From the NCBI GenBank assembly GCA_030295235.1, contig AP026135.1:211001-275000 (forward strand): a DNA stretch of 64,000 nt, given 5' to 3'. The notes beneath the pieces were generated by a model that searched no databases, was not told the origin of the DNA, and worked only from the letters and a program-made list of their open reading frames with translations. Source of the stretch: Fistulifera solaris. Taxonomy: Eukaryota; Bacillariophyta; Bacillariophyceae; Naviculales; Stauroneidaceae. How positions within the stretch are numbered: the first letter of the stretch is position 1; every line of letters begins with the position of its first letter. This document shows positions 44,452 through 55,653 of the stretch, in pieces. The translations under genes were made by a program, and so were the position numbers.

Positions 44452-44714
44452 ATGAGCATTACGATTCTCTTTTTGCTTCCGCACGAGAAGCAGCCGGGGT
44501 TTCGCAAACGCAACTGAATATACCAGCGACCGGATGGAACACGCAACAATTGCGACACGTCTTGGCGGAACTCTACCCAAACTTGCAATCGTTGGTATTG
44601 GATGAAGAATCTGTGACAATGGCACTGAATGAAGAATATGTACCGGCCGGGGAACATCCTTCTCTCCAGTCGGGTGATACGGTGGCTCTTATTCCGCCCA
44701 TTTCGGGGGGATGA
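44452..44714 (+). CDS. MOCS2A: Molybdopterin synthase small subunit (MoaD/MOCS2A)
   Basis: Sulfur-carrier protein of molybdenum cofactor synthesis; the C-terminal Gly-Gly becomes a thiocarboxylate that sulfurates cyclic pyranopterin. The C-terminus SGDTVALIPPISGG with the diglycine is decisive. Start ATG 44,452 gives MSITIL, then the frame breaks at T run 44470-44474. One more T yields FFASAREAAGVS, the standard MoaD beginning, and a total of 264 nt, 87 residues. In the given sequence translation stops after 22 codons; I read that as a sequence error. Confidence 0.85.
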
Positions 44715-44753
44715 TCTTCCTACTACTTTTGGAGAAGAAATTGATTGCTTGAT

Positions 44754-46993
44754 TTATATAGATGACGGCGACGTCAGTCCCATTTTCATTAAACTAGGAT
44801 GAATGCTGGGCGTTCCGGGAGCTGTATTCGTAGGCGGTGGCCCTTCACGTGTTCCCGCATCCTCGTCGTCGTGATCCTGACTTCCTATTTGACGTCGTAG
44901 ATCATCGTTGTCTTCTTCTTCTCCTTCTTCTGCACTATCGTCATCCGTAGCATATCCATTTGGCAGCGTACGCATATCTTCCGTCGAAGGTGAGAACAAA
45001 TCTTGTTCAGGGCGCGGAACACCTTCCTCCCTGCAACTCAATGCCACCATTTTCCGACAGGAATCGAATGAAGGCAGCACAAAACCATTCGGTGGCTCGT
45101 CGACTTCAAACAACGGTTCTTCGTGGGGAATGGTAAGTGGCGCGGCATGATACACAAAGGAGTCGACCAACGCATGTAAATCGGCCAATTCCATGGACAA
45201 CAACTGCAGATACGTGCGCTTGATCTCTTCGGTGACTCGTATCGACACTTCTGAACCGGCATGCCATTGCTTGGATGTGCCCCATCTGTCCAACAGAGTA
45301 TGGCAGGATTGTGTCAATTTTTCAAGCAGTGTACAGAAGATATCGATCGTTCTACGGAGCACAAGTCCGTCGACAAATGGCTTCATTTTCCCGTGCTTCC
45401 TTCCGTTCGGAGTCGTCACGGCACTGGTGATGGTCGTTGTCAAACTCACATTGGACGTCATGGGAGTCTCATCGCAACCGGACGGCAAAGAGAAAACAGA
45501 CGTATCACCTCCTCGTACCAAATCGGGTGTTTCGGGATGCACCATACCGAGACAGTTCTTCACATGATCGTGAATCCGCCATGCACCTCCCTGATATTCG
45601 GCTACTTGAGATTGTGGCACTGCAGTGGTAACCAACTTTTGCAGAAAAGAATAGAGTTGCGCAAGTCATGATGTGTTTCATTTTCATCTGTTGCTGTGTG
45701 GCCCATCTCATCCACAATCTGCGTTAGTATTTCTGAAATTTTGGATCTGCTATCTTCGGAAAATCCTGTCAAAAGACCTTCACGGTCATACCGTTTGCAG
45801 TTATCCATCCCTGCTTGGAGACCACCGCGATCTTGTAATTCCGTAACGAAAGCAACATTATCTTGGAGTCGTTGAATTGAGGAAACAATTAGCTCTTCTT
45901 TGGCATGCCGTTGATTCTCGGACTTCGATTTTCGCAATGCGTGGTCAAGGTTCGCGTATTGTGAACTCGGAAAGTAGTCTTCGTTCATCATGTTCAAACT
46001 CATTTCAGGTTCAAAGACTTGAGATTCTTGATCCAAAGCCGATTGACTCATGGCTGACATATTGGTGAAATGGTCCAAAGACGATAGAATTAGTTCTTGC
46101 CCATCCACCAAGGGGGGTAAAATCATAGGCACCCATAGTTTCCGAATTCATGTGCAGGGCACGAGAAGCAAAGCTCGTGTTTGCTGCATGAATTAGCCGC
46201 ACTTGGGAAGAAAAGCTCGTGTTGATGTTAGAATTTTCCGATATTTTGGCTTTTTCTCGCCCAAGGTAAAAAATATTCGCTCGTGATGATGGCGAGGCAG
46301 CTAAGCTACTTGCTTTAGATATTGGACTGTCGACAAAGGATCGATTAGTATTCGGGTCTGGAACAGGTATACGAGCGTCATTTTGCGTTGTGTCGTTCAA
46401 AGCGTAGTATTCGTTGGCCAGATCGGGACTTTCCTCGTCAATCAATCGCTGATGATCAGCGGAGCCCCAGTCTGGCGTCCATCGGTATATCTCCTCATTT
46501 GTCCGCGGATTCTGTACGGGACCGATATTCAGTGCCACCAGAGCTCCCACTGCTGTTCTTGCATGTCCTGGCATTAAATGAGGCGATTGCGCTACGCCAT
46601 GACTGCCACTATGGGCCTGCGAAAACGGGCCACCCGAACTACCGGATGATTGAACTCCTTGCGTCGACCAACTTGCACTCAAACGAGGTGGTAATTGTGA
46701 GATCGCCGGTGGTCTGTTCTGCGATTCCCATTTATAGTTTGATAAACCCAAGTCTCGTTTGACAAAGGTATTTGCTCGTCGGGGACGAAGTCCCTCTGGA
46801 GTTGTCGGCAATCTCGAAAGTGTAATCTTGATCTGTTCCACGTCATCACTCTCACCAAACGTATCGCAGCTTTTACTTGCTGCGACAAGTGGGGGCATCG
46901 ATGAAAGTGTTTCAGAAGGGGAACGATCTTTTTTGCTTCGCTGAGTGAGTACGGCTTGTCGCGTCTCCAAAGGAAAGGAACCAGTGAATTCAT
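44754..46993 (-). CDS. Large Ser-rich protein of unknown function
   Basis: Successive open frames (about 46,970-46,115, 46,115-45,640, 45,637-44,754) join if one base is added to run 46969-46971, removed from G run 46112-46117 and added to T run 45637-45640. The total is then 2,241 nt, 746 residues from ATG 46,993. The N-half is disordered, rich in Ser/Pro/Asn. The middle has helical, acidic stretches (HALRKSKSENQRHAKEEL), and the region after LFCKS has hydrophobic helices (DGLVLRRTIDIFCTLLEKL, TYLQLLSMELADLHALVDSF). The C-terminus is acidic with a run of Glu/Asp. No domain recognised. Convergent with MOCS2A, 39 bp apart. Confidence 0.6.
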
Positions 46994-47824
46994 GATGGTT
47001 GATGATAAAGAGTGTCTCGAGAACTTCAGCGTAGTTCTGTTCGCGCTAAGCTTTCAATAAGATTTCTCACGTTATGTTATACAGTAGAGGCTTGATTGGA
47101 TGAGTTTCACAGACGCTTTCTCGCTTCAATTGATTCAAATTTCGTCACTACTGTAATAGTTGTCCTTCACATTCGAGACGGGGTCGATAGATTTGTGAGT
47201 GAGTTGTGAGGGTGAAAACAAGAATGCGAGATCGCTTGCGATAAGCCTAAATGGAATCCGTGTCATGCTATGAGGAACACTTTGCATGAATACATAGTCG
47301 TATGTGATCATAGATGGATGGCGTTACGCGACTATAGGATTATTGAACAAACGACTTCTAAGTAATCGGTCACACCAAGTGAGATATCTGATACGTAGTA
47401 CGTACTCTGTATCTTTATTTTGTTCTTCGTCTCTATGCGAGATAGTGAAAAAGTCTCTGAAAACCGAAACGACTTCCAACTCAAGACCCACAATCCACGA
47501 TTGAGGCCATGGTCTCGACCGGCGCTTTCTGCGTGCTTGACTATGGCCCAAAGTGTCCATCGAACAGCGAAATGGACTTCACGTTTCACGTCTGAATTAC
47601 TTAAAGCCTGGGCCTCGAGTAATTCCATCTTACATCTTACTTGCCTGAAAAGTCGCCGAATTCTGAGTCGCGCTGTCGCGCTCATATCGCCTATACCGCT
47701 TCTTCTCGCGGGACCGTCGTGCGAACCGCAAACCCGCGCACCTCTCGCTCCCCCACACCCTCGTCACAAAAACCTGACCTCGCAAAAAGAAAAGGAACGA
47801 CCGCCACCACTACGGTGCCAATAG
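46994..47824. other. Intergenic region with TACGTAGTACGTA motif
   Basis: 831 bp upstream of two outward-facing genes. TACGTAGTACGTACTCTGTA lies at 47,391-47,410, another GTAC-rich word. ORFs present are short and overlap on both strands without recognisable content. Confidence 0.4.
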
Positions 47825-49669
47825 ATGACTGAAGGGAACAACAATGAACCGACCTCTCCAGCTGGTGATTTGTACAAAATATTTAAGAGAAGAGGACGTC
47901 TTTACTTGCAAGAAGCATCTTCAAAGCAAGAGGATGAAGATGGACAGAGCATTACTTCGGAGACGGCCAGCGCGATTTCAGGATGCGAATTGGAACGATC
48001 GGGCGTCCGCATTTACTTGCTGAATAACTTTTCGCGCAAACAACTGAGCACACATCATTTGAGTACACCTTTTGTGCCTTTTGTGGAAGGATTTCAAGCC
48101 CTTCTCGAAAATGAATACAAGCTGGCTTTGCATGATAACAACACCCATGTCGATACCACTGAAGCGCACCTAGCGGCAGCACGCAACATTCTTTGCCAGC
48201 TTCGCAGCTCTTTTACCGAAATGAAACAAACAACCTCTCAATTACAAATACCAACACATTCGCGTCGCGTGCTTTTTCAGCTAGTCGAATATTTCTTACG
48301 ACAAAAGGCTCGACTGATAAACAAGAGCGCGACAAATGATGATGTGGCAAAGAGAATCACTCTGATCAACGAACTGCTGAAAATGATCGAAGATATCTTT
48401 CCTCAATACAATATATCAGATGTCTGGCAGTCCGATTTGAATGCACTGGTGGAGAGATACTTGGATGAAGGTGTGCGAAAAAGCTTGCGAACATTCAGGC
48501 AGGCAAATATGAGGAGCCTATTTACTCGCGAAATACAACAGAAACAGACAGGGCGTGTCGGAACAAGTTTTCCAGCTGCTGTTATTCAAATAGTTGACAA
48601 CCAACTCGTAGCAGCAAAGCGATGCTTATCGTCCGATTACATCCAAGTTGTCCAGTCGGCTTGCAATGAAGAAATTTCGGAACTGGTCGCTGAAATGCTG
48701 CAAGCTGTCGAGCTAGCGTGCAATAGTTTGAATGCGAAACAGCTATGTGCTTTTATCAATGATGTCGATCGATTGAGAGAGCTAATGAAGAAGAGAAATA
48801 CCAAGTACGTGACGCGCCCATCCTTCAAGAAACGTGCAGAACAGTTGGACAAGGATACCATTTACCTATCACAGCACGCATCTGCTTTGCTAGCACAGAG
48901 ACTTATGAAAGAACTGGTGAAATTGGAGAAGATTTTAAGCAACATAGGCGATGCCAGATGGGAAACAGATGCCAGTAGAACAGGAGCCTTGCGGATAGTC
49001 AGTGTACTCACAGTACAGTTCAAACGCTTTGACTCGTACCTTGGTGATGCGTTTCCGAGATTTTTGAAAGCATGCTTTGATCAAACGATGCAATTGTACG
49101 TAGAAGCATTACTGCGGAACACCTTTCGTCGTCGTTGTGTAGCGCGAAGCGTTTCTCAAGGCCTGGAAGCCGACTACGCCGTCTTGCTGAATTTTTTCAA
49201 CAGCGATTTACTGGACAAACACTACGGTCGCCAAGGGTTCTACAATCTGCCGACACTCAATTTACACCTTCACCTTTTGAAAAGCATTGCCAATATTACT
49301 CAACCCGAACGCAGTGCCGATGATTTGAAACAAGACATTCAAGCTCTGTTGCGAGCGTTGGAGCCTACGGAGAACGCTACTCGCCTAATTATGCATTTTG
49401 CAGCTTTGGATCAGCAATATGAAGACTTTGACTCTAATAAATGGTTGAAGGTGATTGCTGAAGCCAGAAATGAAAACACCATCGACAGCGATTCGTCCTT
49501 TTGTTTTGATACCCGATTGGTTATTCCATTCTTGGAAAAGCATGTCGAGTCGTTCACACGAAGAACCACAAGCTCACGACAAGAGCGGCCCGTTGTCCAA
49601 CGTATTCGTAATTTGAAAAAGCCTCCCGTCGTGTTGCGATCCCAGTCAGATACCGTTTCTATAGTTTAA
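47825..49669 (+). CDS. Probable exocyst subunit Sec6 (EXOC3-like)
   Basis: Single exon, 614 residues, almost entirely predicted helix. The central part CAFINDVDRLRELMKKR resembles the conserved NDxxRxR stretch of Sec6. The C-terminal half follows the Sec6 pattern: a long helix, FDSYLGDAFPRFLKACFDQTMQLYVEALLRN, DYAVLLNFF and a final region with DDLKQDIQALLRALEP. Sec6 is part of the octameric tether for exocytic vesicles at the plasma membrane. The N-terminus is variable and the tail is basic. Similarity is of pattern rather than sharp motifs, so another helical tether subunit is possible. Confidence 0.5.
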   Translation: MTEGNNNEPTSPAGDLYKIFKRRGRLYLQEASSKQEDEDGQSITSETASAISGCELERSGVRIYLLNNFSRKQLSTHHLSTPFVPFVEGFQALLENEYKLALHDNNTHVDTTEAHLAAARNILCQLRSSFTEMKQTTSQLQIPTHSRRVLFQLVEYFLRQKARLINKSATNDDVAKRITLINELLKMIEDIFPQYNISDVWQSDLNALVERYLDEGVRKSLRTFRQANMRSLFTREIQQKQTGRVGTSFPAAVIQIVDNQLVAAKRCLSSDYIQVVQSACNEEISELVAEMLQAVELACNSLNAKQLCAFINDVDRLRELMKKRNTKYVTRPSFKKRAEQLDKDTIYLSQHASALLAQRLMKELVKLEKILSNIGDARWETDASRTGALRIVSVLTVQFKRFDSYLGDAFPRFLKACFDQTMQLYVEALLRNTFRRRCVARSVSQGLEADYAVLLNFFNSDLLDKHYGRQGFYNLPTLNLHLHLLKSIANITQPERSADDLKQDIQALLRALEPTENATRLIMHFAALDQQYEDFDSNKWLKVIAEARNENTIDSDSSFCFDTRLVIPFLEKHVESFTRRTTSSRQERPVVQRIRNLKKPPVVLRSQSDTVSIV

Positions 49670-49935
49670 AGGAGACTAAGCCTGCTTTCTTCCAGTTCAT
49701 AGACCTATTATTTGACCTGTACGTCCTTTGTACGGCACGAATTTTGCTCTACGCAATAACGACAAAACGACAATTACGACACTTTTTCACCGAAAGGCAA
49801 GAAGACGAAACCTATATTTCTCCCTTTCTTCATGAAACAATTTTGGGCCAAAGCTTTTGTGACGGCTTCGTCGGTTCTTCAATCTTCTTTAAAACGACTT
49901 CACCCTTCCGCGGGGGCGTAAGTGTGCAGAGTAGC

Positions 49936-50586
49936 ATGTCATCGTCAGCATCTTCCCGAGTTGTCGGCATCGATTACCCCGAATTGGTGGTCTTTGACTT
50001 GGATGCTTGTCTCTGGGATCAGGAAATGTACGAAATGCGAGCCATGCCTTCCAAAACCGTTCCTGGGGACTTGAATGGCCGAGGTCAGGGCGTGAAAGGT
50101 GTTTCTTCGGGCAGTGATCTGATTCAATTGCACGATGGTTCGTTGATAGCACTACAAGAACATGCCGACAACAAATACCCGGGTATGAAGATTGCACTGG
50201 CTAGCAGTGCCGATACTCCATTCGCGGTTCAAATTGGAAGGGCTACCTTGAAACTGCTGGAGGTTTTACCCGGAATGACAGTCTGGGACCTGTTAATGAG
50301 AGATTGGGATGGACAAGATATCAATCAGATTGGTCGGCAGCCTCCCCTTTCCTCAAACAAGGCCGCTACTCATTTTCCTCGAATACGATCTATGACGGGA
50401 ATACGTTACGATAAAATGCTGTTCTTTGATGATTGCAACTGGGGAGACCATTGTGGAATGGTGGCGCGTGCGTGTGTTGAATCGGACACCCAACAAGGTG
50501 TTGTGGGGCACCGTACTCCCTCTGGGCTACGAATTGCTGACTGGCGAAAAGGAATGGAACTTTACGCAAATCAGCATAAGTTATAA
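49936..50586 (+). CDS. MDP1: Magnesium-dependent phosphatase-1 (HAD superfamily)
   Basis: 216 residues from ATG 49,936; the frame is open upstream but without another ATG. HAD motif I is VVFDLDACLW with the nucleophile and acid Asp. The motif II Ser lies in ALASSADTPF, and motif IV is LFFDDCNWGD. The family dephosphorylates protein tyrosine and sugar-like (glycated amine) substrates in the cytosol. An insert between motif I and II (GRGQGVKGVSSG) is somewhat longer than in animals. No targeting peptide. Confidence 0.88.
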   Translation: MSSSASSRVVGIDYPELVVFDLDACLWDQEMYEMRAMPSKTVPGDLNGRGQGVKGVSSGSDLIQLHDGSLIALQEHADNKYPGMKIALASSADTPFAVQIGRATLKLLEVLPGMTVWDLLMRDWDGQDINQIGRQPPLSSNKAATHFPRIRSMTGIRYDKMLFFDDCNWGDHCGMVARACVESDTQQGVVGHRTPSGLRIADWRKGMELYANQHKL

Positions 50587-51071
50587 CAAGTTTAGACTAG
50601 TGATTGAACCATTTTTCACTCGCATTTTCTCGACAAGATCCGGCTGTGCCGTCTAGAGCTTTGACGGCTCTCTATTGTAGCTAGATCTAGAGCGAACTTA
50701 GATCTGAAGATTTGGGTCGACTTGAACGTCTTTAATGAGTGGCAAGAGTAGAAAGGCAGTACATAGAAAGTAGACAGTGAGTTATTGAGCTCGACTTCAC
50801 TACTTTTGCAAAGTGTTTCATCTTTCATCTTAAATCGTCATGCTCGCGTCCAAGCGTCGTCCGAGTGATCTGAGTCAGTCCTTGTTTGACTAACTAAAAA
50901 AATCGAAAGTTCCGAGCTTTTCGGATCTAGAAACGTCAGCGGGGTGGGAAATGGGAAATCGAAAGATCACAATCGATGAACATCACGGTATACCTTTATT
51001 TTCTCGCTCTCGACCAATAAGAACGATCTCATTATCACAAGCTCCTAGTCAAGCCCATTTGAACCAACAAG
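50587..51071. other. Intergenic region
   Basis: 485 bp between two plus-strand genes. Contains the 3' end of MDP1 and presumably the CDGSH gene promoter. TCTAGA-type palindromes near 50,653 and 50,684. Nothing else stands out. Confidence 0.35.
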
Positions 51072-51566
51072 ATGAAATTTCTAATTGCTGCTCTTTCCAT
51101 CGCTCAGGCATTCGCCTTTTCTGTGATTGGTGCGAACACTCGTCCAATTTCAACTCAGTTACATGCTGCTGCAGATTACGTGCCGAAGGAAGGGGAAGGA
51201 AAGATCAATCTATTGGTAGGTATCATCTATCGTATGTCATCGCCCCTGTATCGCAAGCATTCAAACTAATAACACTATTTTTTCTCTTTCTTTCCTCTCT
51301 ACATTCTAGATTGATCTGGAATCGCCGTAAGTAACTCCTTTTTCTGTTACCTTCGCATCAATGGATGTTCGCTTTCACGCCATAGTATCTCAAAATGCGC
51401 TTGCAGTAAGGTAGCCAACATGGAGGAAATGTCGAGTGGAAAGAAAGTCTTCTGTCGCTGCTGGTTGTCGGGTACGTTCCCGCTTTGTGACGGTACTCAC
51501 GTCAAGCACAACGCGGCTTGTGGTGACAATGTCGGTCCTCTCATTGTGACGGTCAAATCCGAATAA
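51072..51566 (+). CDS. Plastid-targeted CDGSH iron-sulfur protein with micro-exon
   Basis: Exons 51072-51215, 51310-51326 (17 nt) and 51407-51566, 106 residues. The N-terminus [20 protein letters not shown] is a signal peptide with the AFAF cleavage pattern of plastid import. The micro-exon supplies IDLESP and joins KINLL to KVANMEEM, as in NEET proteins of plants. The 2Fe-2S site is [19 protein letters not shown], with three Cys and one His. NEET proteins carry labile clusters in iron and redox regulation. Small size and single cluster match chloroplast NEET. Confidence 0.88.
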
Positions 51567-51752
51567 ACACCCTGGCTCGTCCCAGATAGTTATAAACTCT
51601 AAGACTATCTCAAACGAAGAGGCTATATAAGTATTATGGTTGTTTTATGATCGAAGGAGCAATGCTATTAACACGCACAATTGGATCAAAACGATGCTTT
51701 CTAGCTCACAGCGTTACTAATTTAGTACTGCGCCAAGTAAGACACCCCTTGT

Positions 51753-53294
51753 TTACACCTTTCGTCGTTTGAGATTCCTACTGGAGGGAGAATCCTCAGG
51801 TGCTTCGCGTTTTCCCTTTTGACTTTCTTCATTGCTCAGCCAAAAACCTTCTTCGCCATCTTCGGGGCCTTCTTCCGCTCCTTCGTCGTCACCATCATTG
51901 GCACTGCCATCTTCTTCTTCCTTGGCTGGAGCAACTAACACTTCAGGAGCCGCTCCTTCTTCGACAGCCTTCTGCGCGTTCAGTTCCTCCATCGCTTGCT
52001 GTTCTTCCCACTGTTGTTCCGCCTTGGCGGCAACTTCCTCCGAAGATAATAAGATGTTGTGTCTATACAAAACGGCTTCCGTTTCTTGGCGCAATATTGA
52101 TAACATGGTCGTCGCCTCGTCCAATTTGTGTCTCCACTTTCCAGTTTGACTCAAGCAAGATGCATTCTTCTGACCTTCTGCGGCGAGCTCGGCCGAAAGA
52201 AACTCCACTTCGCGCTGTAGAGCACATACTTTCTTTCCATCTTTGCCGTGCTTGAGTAGGAATTCCCGAGTGACTTCCCCCGAAGCTCCATTCGGCTTGG
52301 AACTACCGCCGTCTTCTTCCGATTCATCTTCTCCGTCGCTCAGTATGTCTCCAACCGTTTGAGGCAAATGGTTCGGCATAAAGACCAAGGGACGCTCATT
52401 GGTGTTGTCGGACGATTCTGTGTCGTCCCGATACCAGATACCGGCATCGTTCGGATCCGCATCAAACGCCCAACCTACCGATTTTTCTGGAACCAAAGAC
52501 GCCGCGGAAACCAACAAAGGGACACCTTTGGGCGTCGATGGCTCGAAACGCGATTTCCACAACAGAATGTTATTCGGTTTCGCTTTCGGAACCATTTCTT
52601 TGGTGGCTTCCTCCAACGCCAACCATGCCGCCAACAAGGCATCCGCCGTACCTCCGTTCGACGACGCCGTGGTCGGAACATTCACGCGTTCGTCGAGTAA
52701 TTGCTGGCGTTGGCGCAATGCCGCGGAAATTTCACGGGCGATTTGCACGCGCGTCCGCAAATATGCCAACTGCTGTACTTTTTGGATGGACAATTCGTGC
52801 AAGAACGCGAGTCGCGTGTCTTTATCGGCGACCGCCTGTTCGAGATGTTGACAGGTTTCGACATAATGGGCCCGCAACGCCACATATTCTTGTTCGAGTG
52901 CCTCCCGAATCATTTCGGCTTGGGTGATCTTCTGACGCTGCGTCTGCACGCGCTTGTCGGAATCCGGATCCAGCCGAATGGGCAGGGTCGGTGCGTTGGG
53001 TCTTTGTTCGACCGCAATGCGATTGACCGCGGCATACGCGTGTTGATGATAACGTTGACAGGCCGTCCAGTAGGCATTCATGTGTCGCAAGTCTTGATCG
53101 ATCTCTTCGTTCGATAAGGGTTGTAAGAGTAGCTTGTTGCCGTTGCCGTTTGTCTTTTCGGCACGACTTCCGAGCCATCGGGACGAATAACCGCGAGCCA
53201 AGAGAGTCGCTGGATCCATGTTCATCGTACGAGTCTTGCTGTTCTTTGAAGCGTTTCCCAAGATGGTACCGTTCGATGTTGTCTTGCGTGCCAT
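51753..53294 (-). CDS. Coiled-coil protein with acidic tail, unknown function
   Basis: Single uninterrupted ORF, 513 residues. After a basic N-terminus (residues 1-60), residues about 60-215 form long charged helices (TQRQKITQAEMIREALEQEY; ALRQRQQLLDERV). The middle has a more compact-looking part, with NNILLWKSRFEPSTPKGVPL, SVGWAFDADPNDAGIWYRDD and MPNHLPQTVGDILSDGEDES. A second helical region is followed by Asp/Glu-rich sequence and a basic end, RNLKRRKV, a likely nuclear signal. The layout suggests a nuclear chromatin- or RNA-associated protein, but I recognise no family. Confidence 0.6.
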   Translation of the reverse strand: MARKTTSNGTILGNASKNSKTRTMNMDPATLLARGYSSRWLGSRAEKTNGNGNKLLLQPLSNEEIDQDLRHMNAYWTACQRYHQHAYAAVNRIAVEQRPNAPTLPIRLDPDSDKRVQTQRQKITQAEMIREALEQEYVALRAHYVETCQHLEQAVADKDTRLAFLHELSIQKVQQLAYLRTRVQIAREISAALRQRQQLLDERVNVPTTASSNGGTADALLAAWLALEEATKEMVPKAKPNNILLWKSRFEPSTPKGVPLLVSAASLVPEKSVGWAFDADPNDAGIWYRDDTESSDNTNERPLVFMPNHLPQTVGDILSDGEDESEEDGGSSKPNGASGEVTREFLLKHGKDGKKVCALQREVEFLSAELAAEGQKNASCLSQTGKWRHKLDEATTMLSILRQETEAVLYRHNILLSSEEVAAKAEQQWEEQQAMEELNAQKAVEEGAAPEVLVAPAKEEEDGSANDGDDEGAEEGPEDGEEGFWLSNEESQKGKREAPEDSPSSRNLKRRKV

Positions 53295-53925
53295 AATAGG
53301 GTATCAAGTTCAATCAACGAAAATGCGACTTGTGTGGCGTTCAAAAAAGCGGATGGATGACCCTTTTCGAAATTCAGAGTGATTTTTAGCTATAGTTAAG
53401 CAAGAGAAATGAATACAGAAAGGATAACACGGCAAAGTTGGATTTTAATGGATTGCATGCAACAAGTGCATCTGAAGTGCTACCAGTATACAAATGAAAC
53501 GATGTCCTTGCCATTTTCATAGACCTTCTTGCTAAACCACGCAAAATGCTGCGAACAGACGCGCGCAGTCGTCTTGGCATCGTCATCACGTCCTTCCGGT
53601 TCTGAACTTTTTGCATTACTCCGTACTCCGGAGTAATTACAATGTGAAGGGAAGATACCGGTTCTCTTACTCTCTACTCCACATTGCCACGTCATCCATT
53701 CATGTCTTAAGCCCGTGACCCGTGACAGAAAGCTGAATGGATCCTCTGGATCCCTCGCATTATTTGTTTCAACCATCATCACAAAAATGCAACCTTTTGT
53801 TTTACCAAAAGCAAACGCTGCTCCTTTATCCCTTTCCCATCAAATTCAACTATGGTTATGTCCACAAATAAAAACAATTAATTCGAAGTGATTCCAGCGT
53901 CACAAACATTGGGTTGATGAGAGGG
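53295..53925. other. Intergenic region with ATTACTCCGTACTCCGGAGTAAT near-palindrome
   Basis: About 630 bp. At 53,615-53,637 lies a near-perfect palindrome around GTACTCCGGAGTA. No supported gene; overlapping short ORFs only. Confidence 0.4.
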
Positions 53926-55653
53926 AATCCGAGACGTATAACGCCTCCGTCGATAACCCAAGAATTAGGACGAAATACACCAAGACGGTATACTTATTTG
54001 GCGAGACAACGGAACCTTTACCTACGTCACTGGGGATAATGAGGACGATGTTCTTGATGTATCTCACGAGTACTTGACAGTGTTGTTTGGTGGTAGAAAA
54101 TGTCCGACCTTTCACACATTTGTGGGTCCGACGGAGGATGGCATACCCGAAAGAGCGGGATTCTTTATGGAGTTGGAGGAATCATCGGCCGAGGAAAACT
54201 CGATAATTGAAAGGCGTTACTTCATGGCCTCCTTTGAATCTGCGTAGACGCCGTGTTTGGAGCGGCTTTTTGCCGTGCAACGTTGCGCCGCATGCAGTGT
54301 GCATCCATCGACGTTGAGTGCCGAATAGTCGGTGGCTCTGGCATCTCCGCCCATATACCCACCCGCTCGCTGGACGTTGTGCAAGTGTAACTTGAAAGAC
54401 CGGGAGCGACTTTTGTGGATGACCTCCAGAATCTCCAACAATTGTTTGGGACATTGTCGTTTGTCGCTTATGCGCCATTCGACAACCACACAAGCTGAGA
54501 AGCCTCTTAAAGTTTGGTGACGAGCGTCCTATAATAATCATCGTCAAGAATACGCAGAATGCCGTCGCGGGAATGGCTGCATTTTTTATGGAGTTAGACA
54601 AAGTGACAGACGAAATTTCACCCTTGGAAATTGGCAACTGGAACAAAGGCCTTTTTGACTTGCTTGATGTTTGAGGAAGCCCCAATGATTGCAGTAGGTT
54701 TACAACAACCAAATTTTTGGGATTGCTATGACCAGGACCATGGAACTTCATTTGTTGATGCACTTCAGAAACGAAAATCATCATTTGGGTCATTGTCGGA
54801 TTTGTGGGATACAACACTTAGCGACGAAAATTCGAAACAGTTTCTGAATGTCAAAATGATCAAGCATTTGAAGATGCCATTTCCAAAGCGTGAGTTCACT
54901 TTTCTACCTTCTTCAACACAGTTGGATGCCCTTTCCTATGATTTTGCTCTGCAACACCGTCACAACTGCTGGAAAAGACGTTAAAATTCACCCTCCAGTA
55001 CAAGATTCTACGGACCACGTAGAATGTTAACGACATTCCCTGGGATCCGTTGCAGATATTATACTTGAGGCAAACCAACAAAATCTCTCGCGGCGTCAAC
55101 CATAATGCAGGAAACTTCCCCACGGAGCTGATCCTTTCGATTTTAAGGCGTTTGGCTAATCTGGGTCCTTCGGATCTGACACTTAGCTGCCGTATCATAA
55201 CCACTTTCATCCCCGACAAACTGCTGTTTGAACCTTCTCGCTCTCTGTGTGACAAGAAAGGATTGGGATCCGCCAATATTTCAATGAACAAGAGGGACTG
55301 TGGACCTTCAAAATAAATGCTTTTGATTCGACTTTTGGTCCTGGTTTTGTTATCTTCGAGAGCTCAATAGAAACATTGCAGTGGCTGACGAAAGTGGCAA
55401 AGGTTTTTTCGGATGGATTGATAATCGATATGCTATTCATTTGACAGTTTTCTTTCGTAGCTCACTGGAGTTGGCGAGAGAGTCACCTTTGGAACGACCA
55501 GTGCTTTTGGCCACTGCCTTGATGAAAAGCGCCTTTTCTTTGGTGCGATTGCACAGCTGGATGAATCTCATGAAGATGACGATGGTGGTTCTTCTTTTGC
55601 TCAATCTATTCAGTGTAACAACTGAACACGCAGTAGGTGATGCAGCAATCTAG
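53926..55653 (+). pseudogene. Decayed or frame-broken coding region with repeated motif
   Basis: Several plus-strand frames read as protein but none is long. One runs about 54,013-54,246 (DGILIWRDNGTFTYVTGD to GFFMELEESSAEENS). Others have ERPGATFVDDLQNLQQLFG, then DERPIIIIVKNTQNAVAG with AFFMELDKVTDE, then FEEAPMIAVGLQQPNFWDC, then a stretch with NFPTELILSILRRLANLG, and an acidic end near 55,600. The FFMEL motif occurs twice (54,162 and 54,588), suggesting two homologous units. Besides frame changes there is at least one in-frame stop (in LDVVQV-stop-LERPG), which a run-length error would not explain. I favour a pseudogene of a repeat-type protein; family unknown. Confidence 0.4.
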
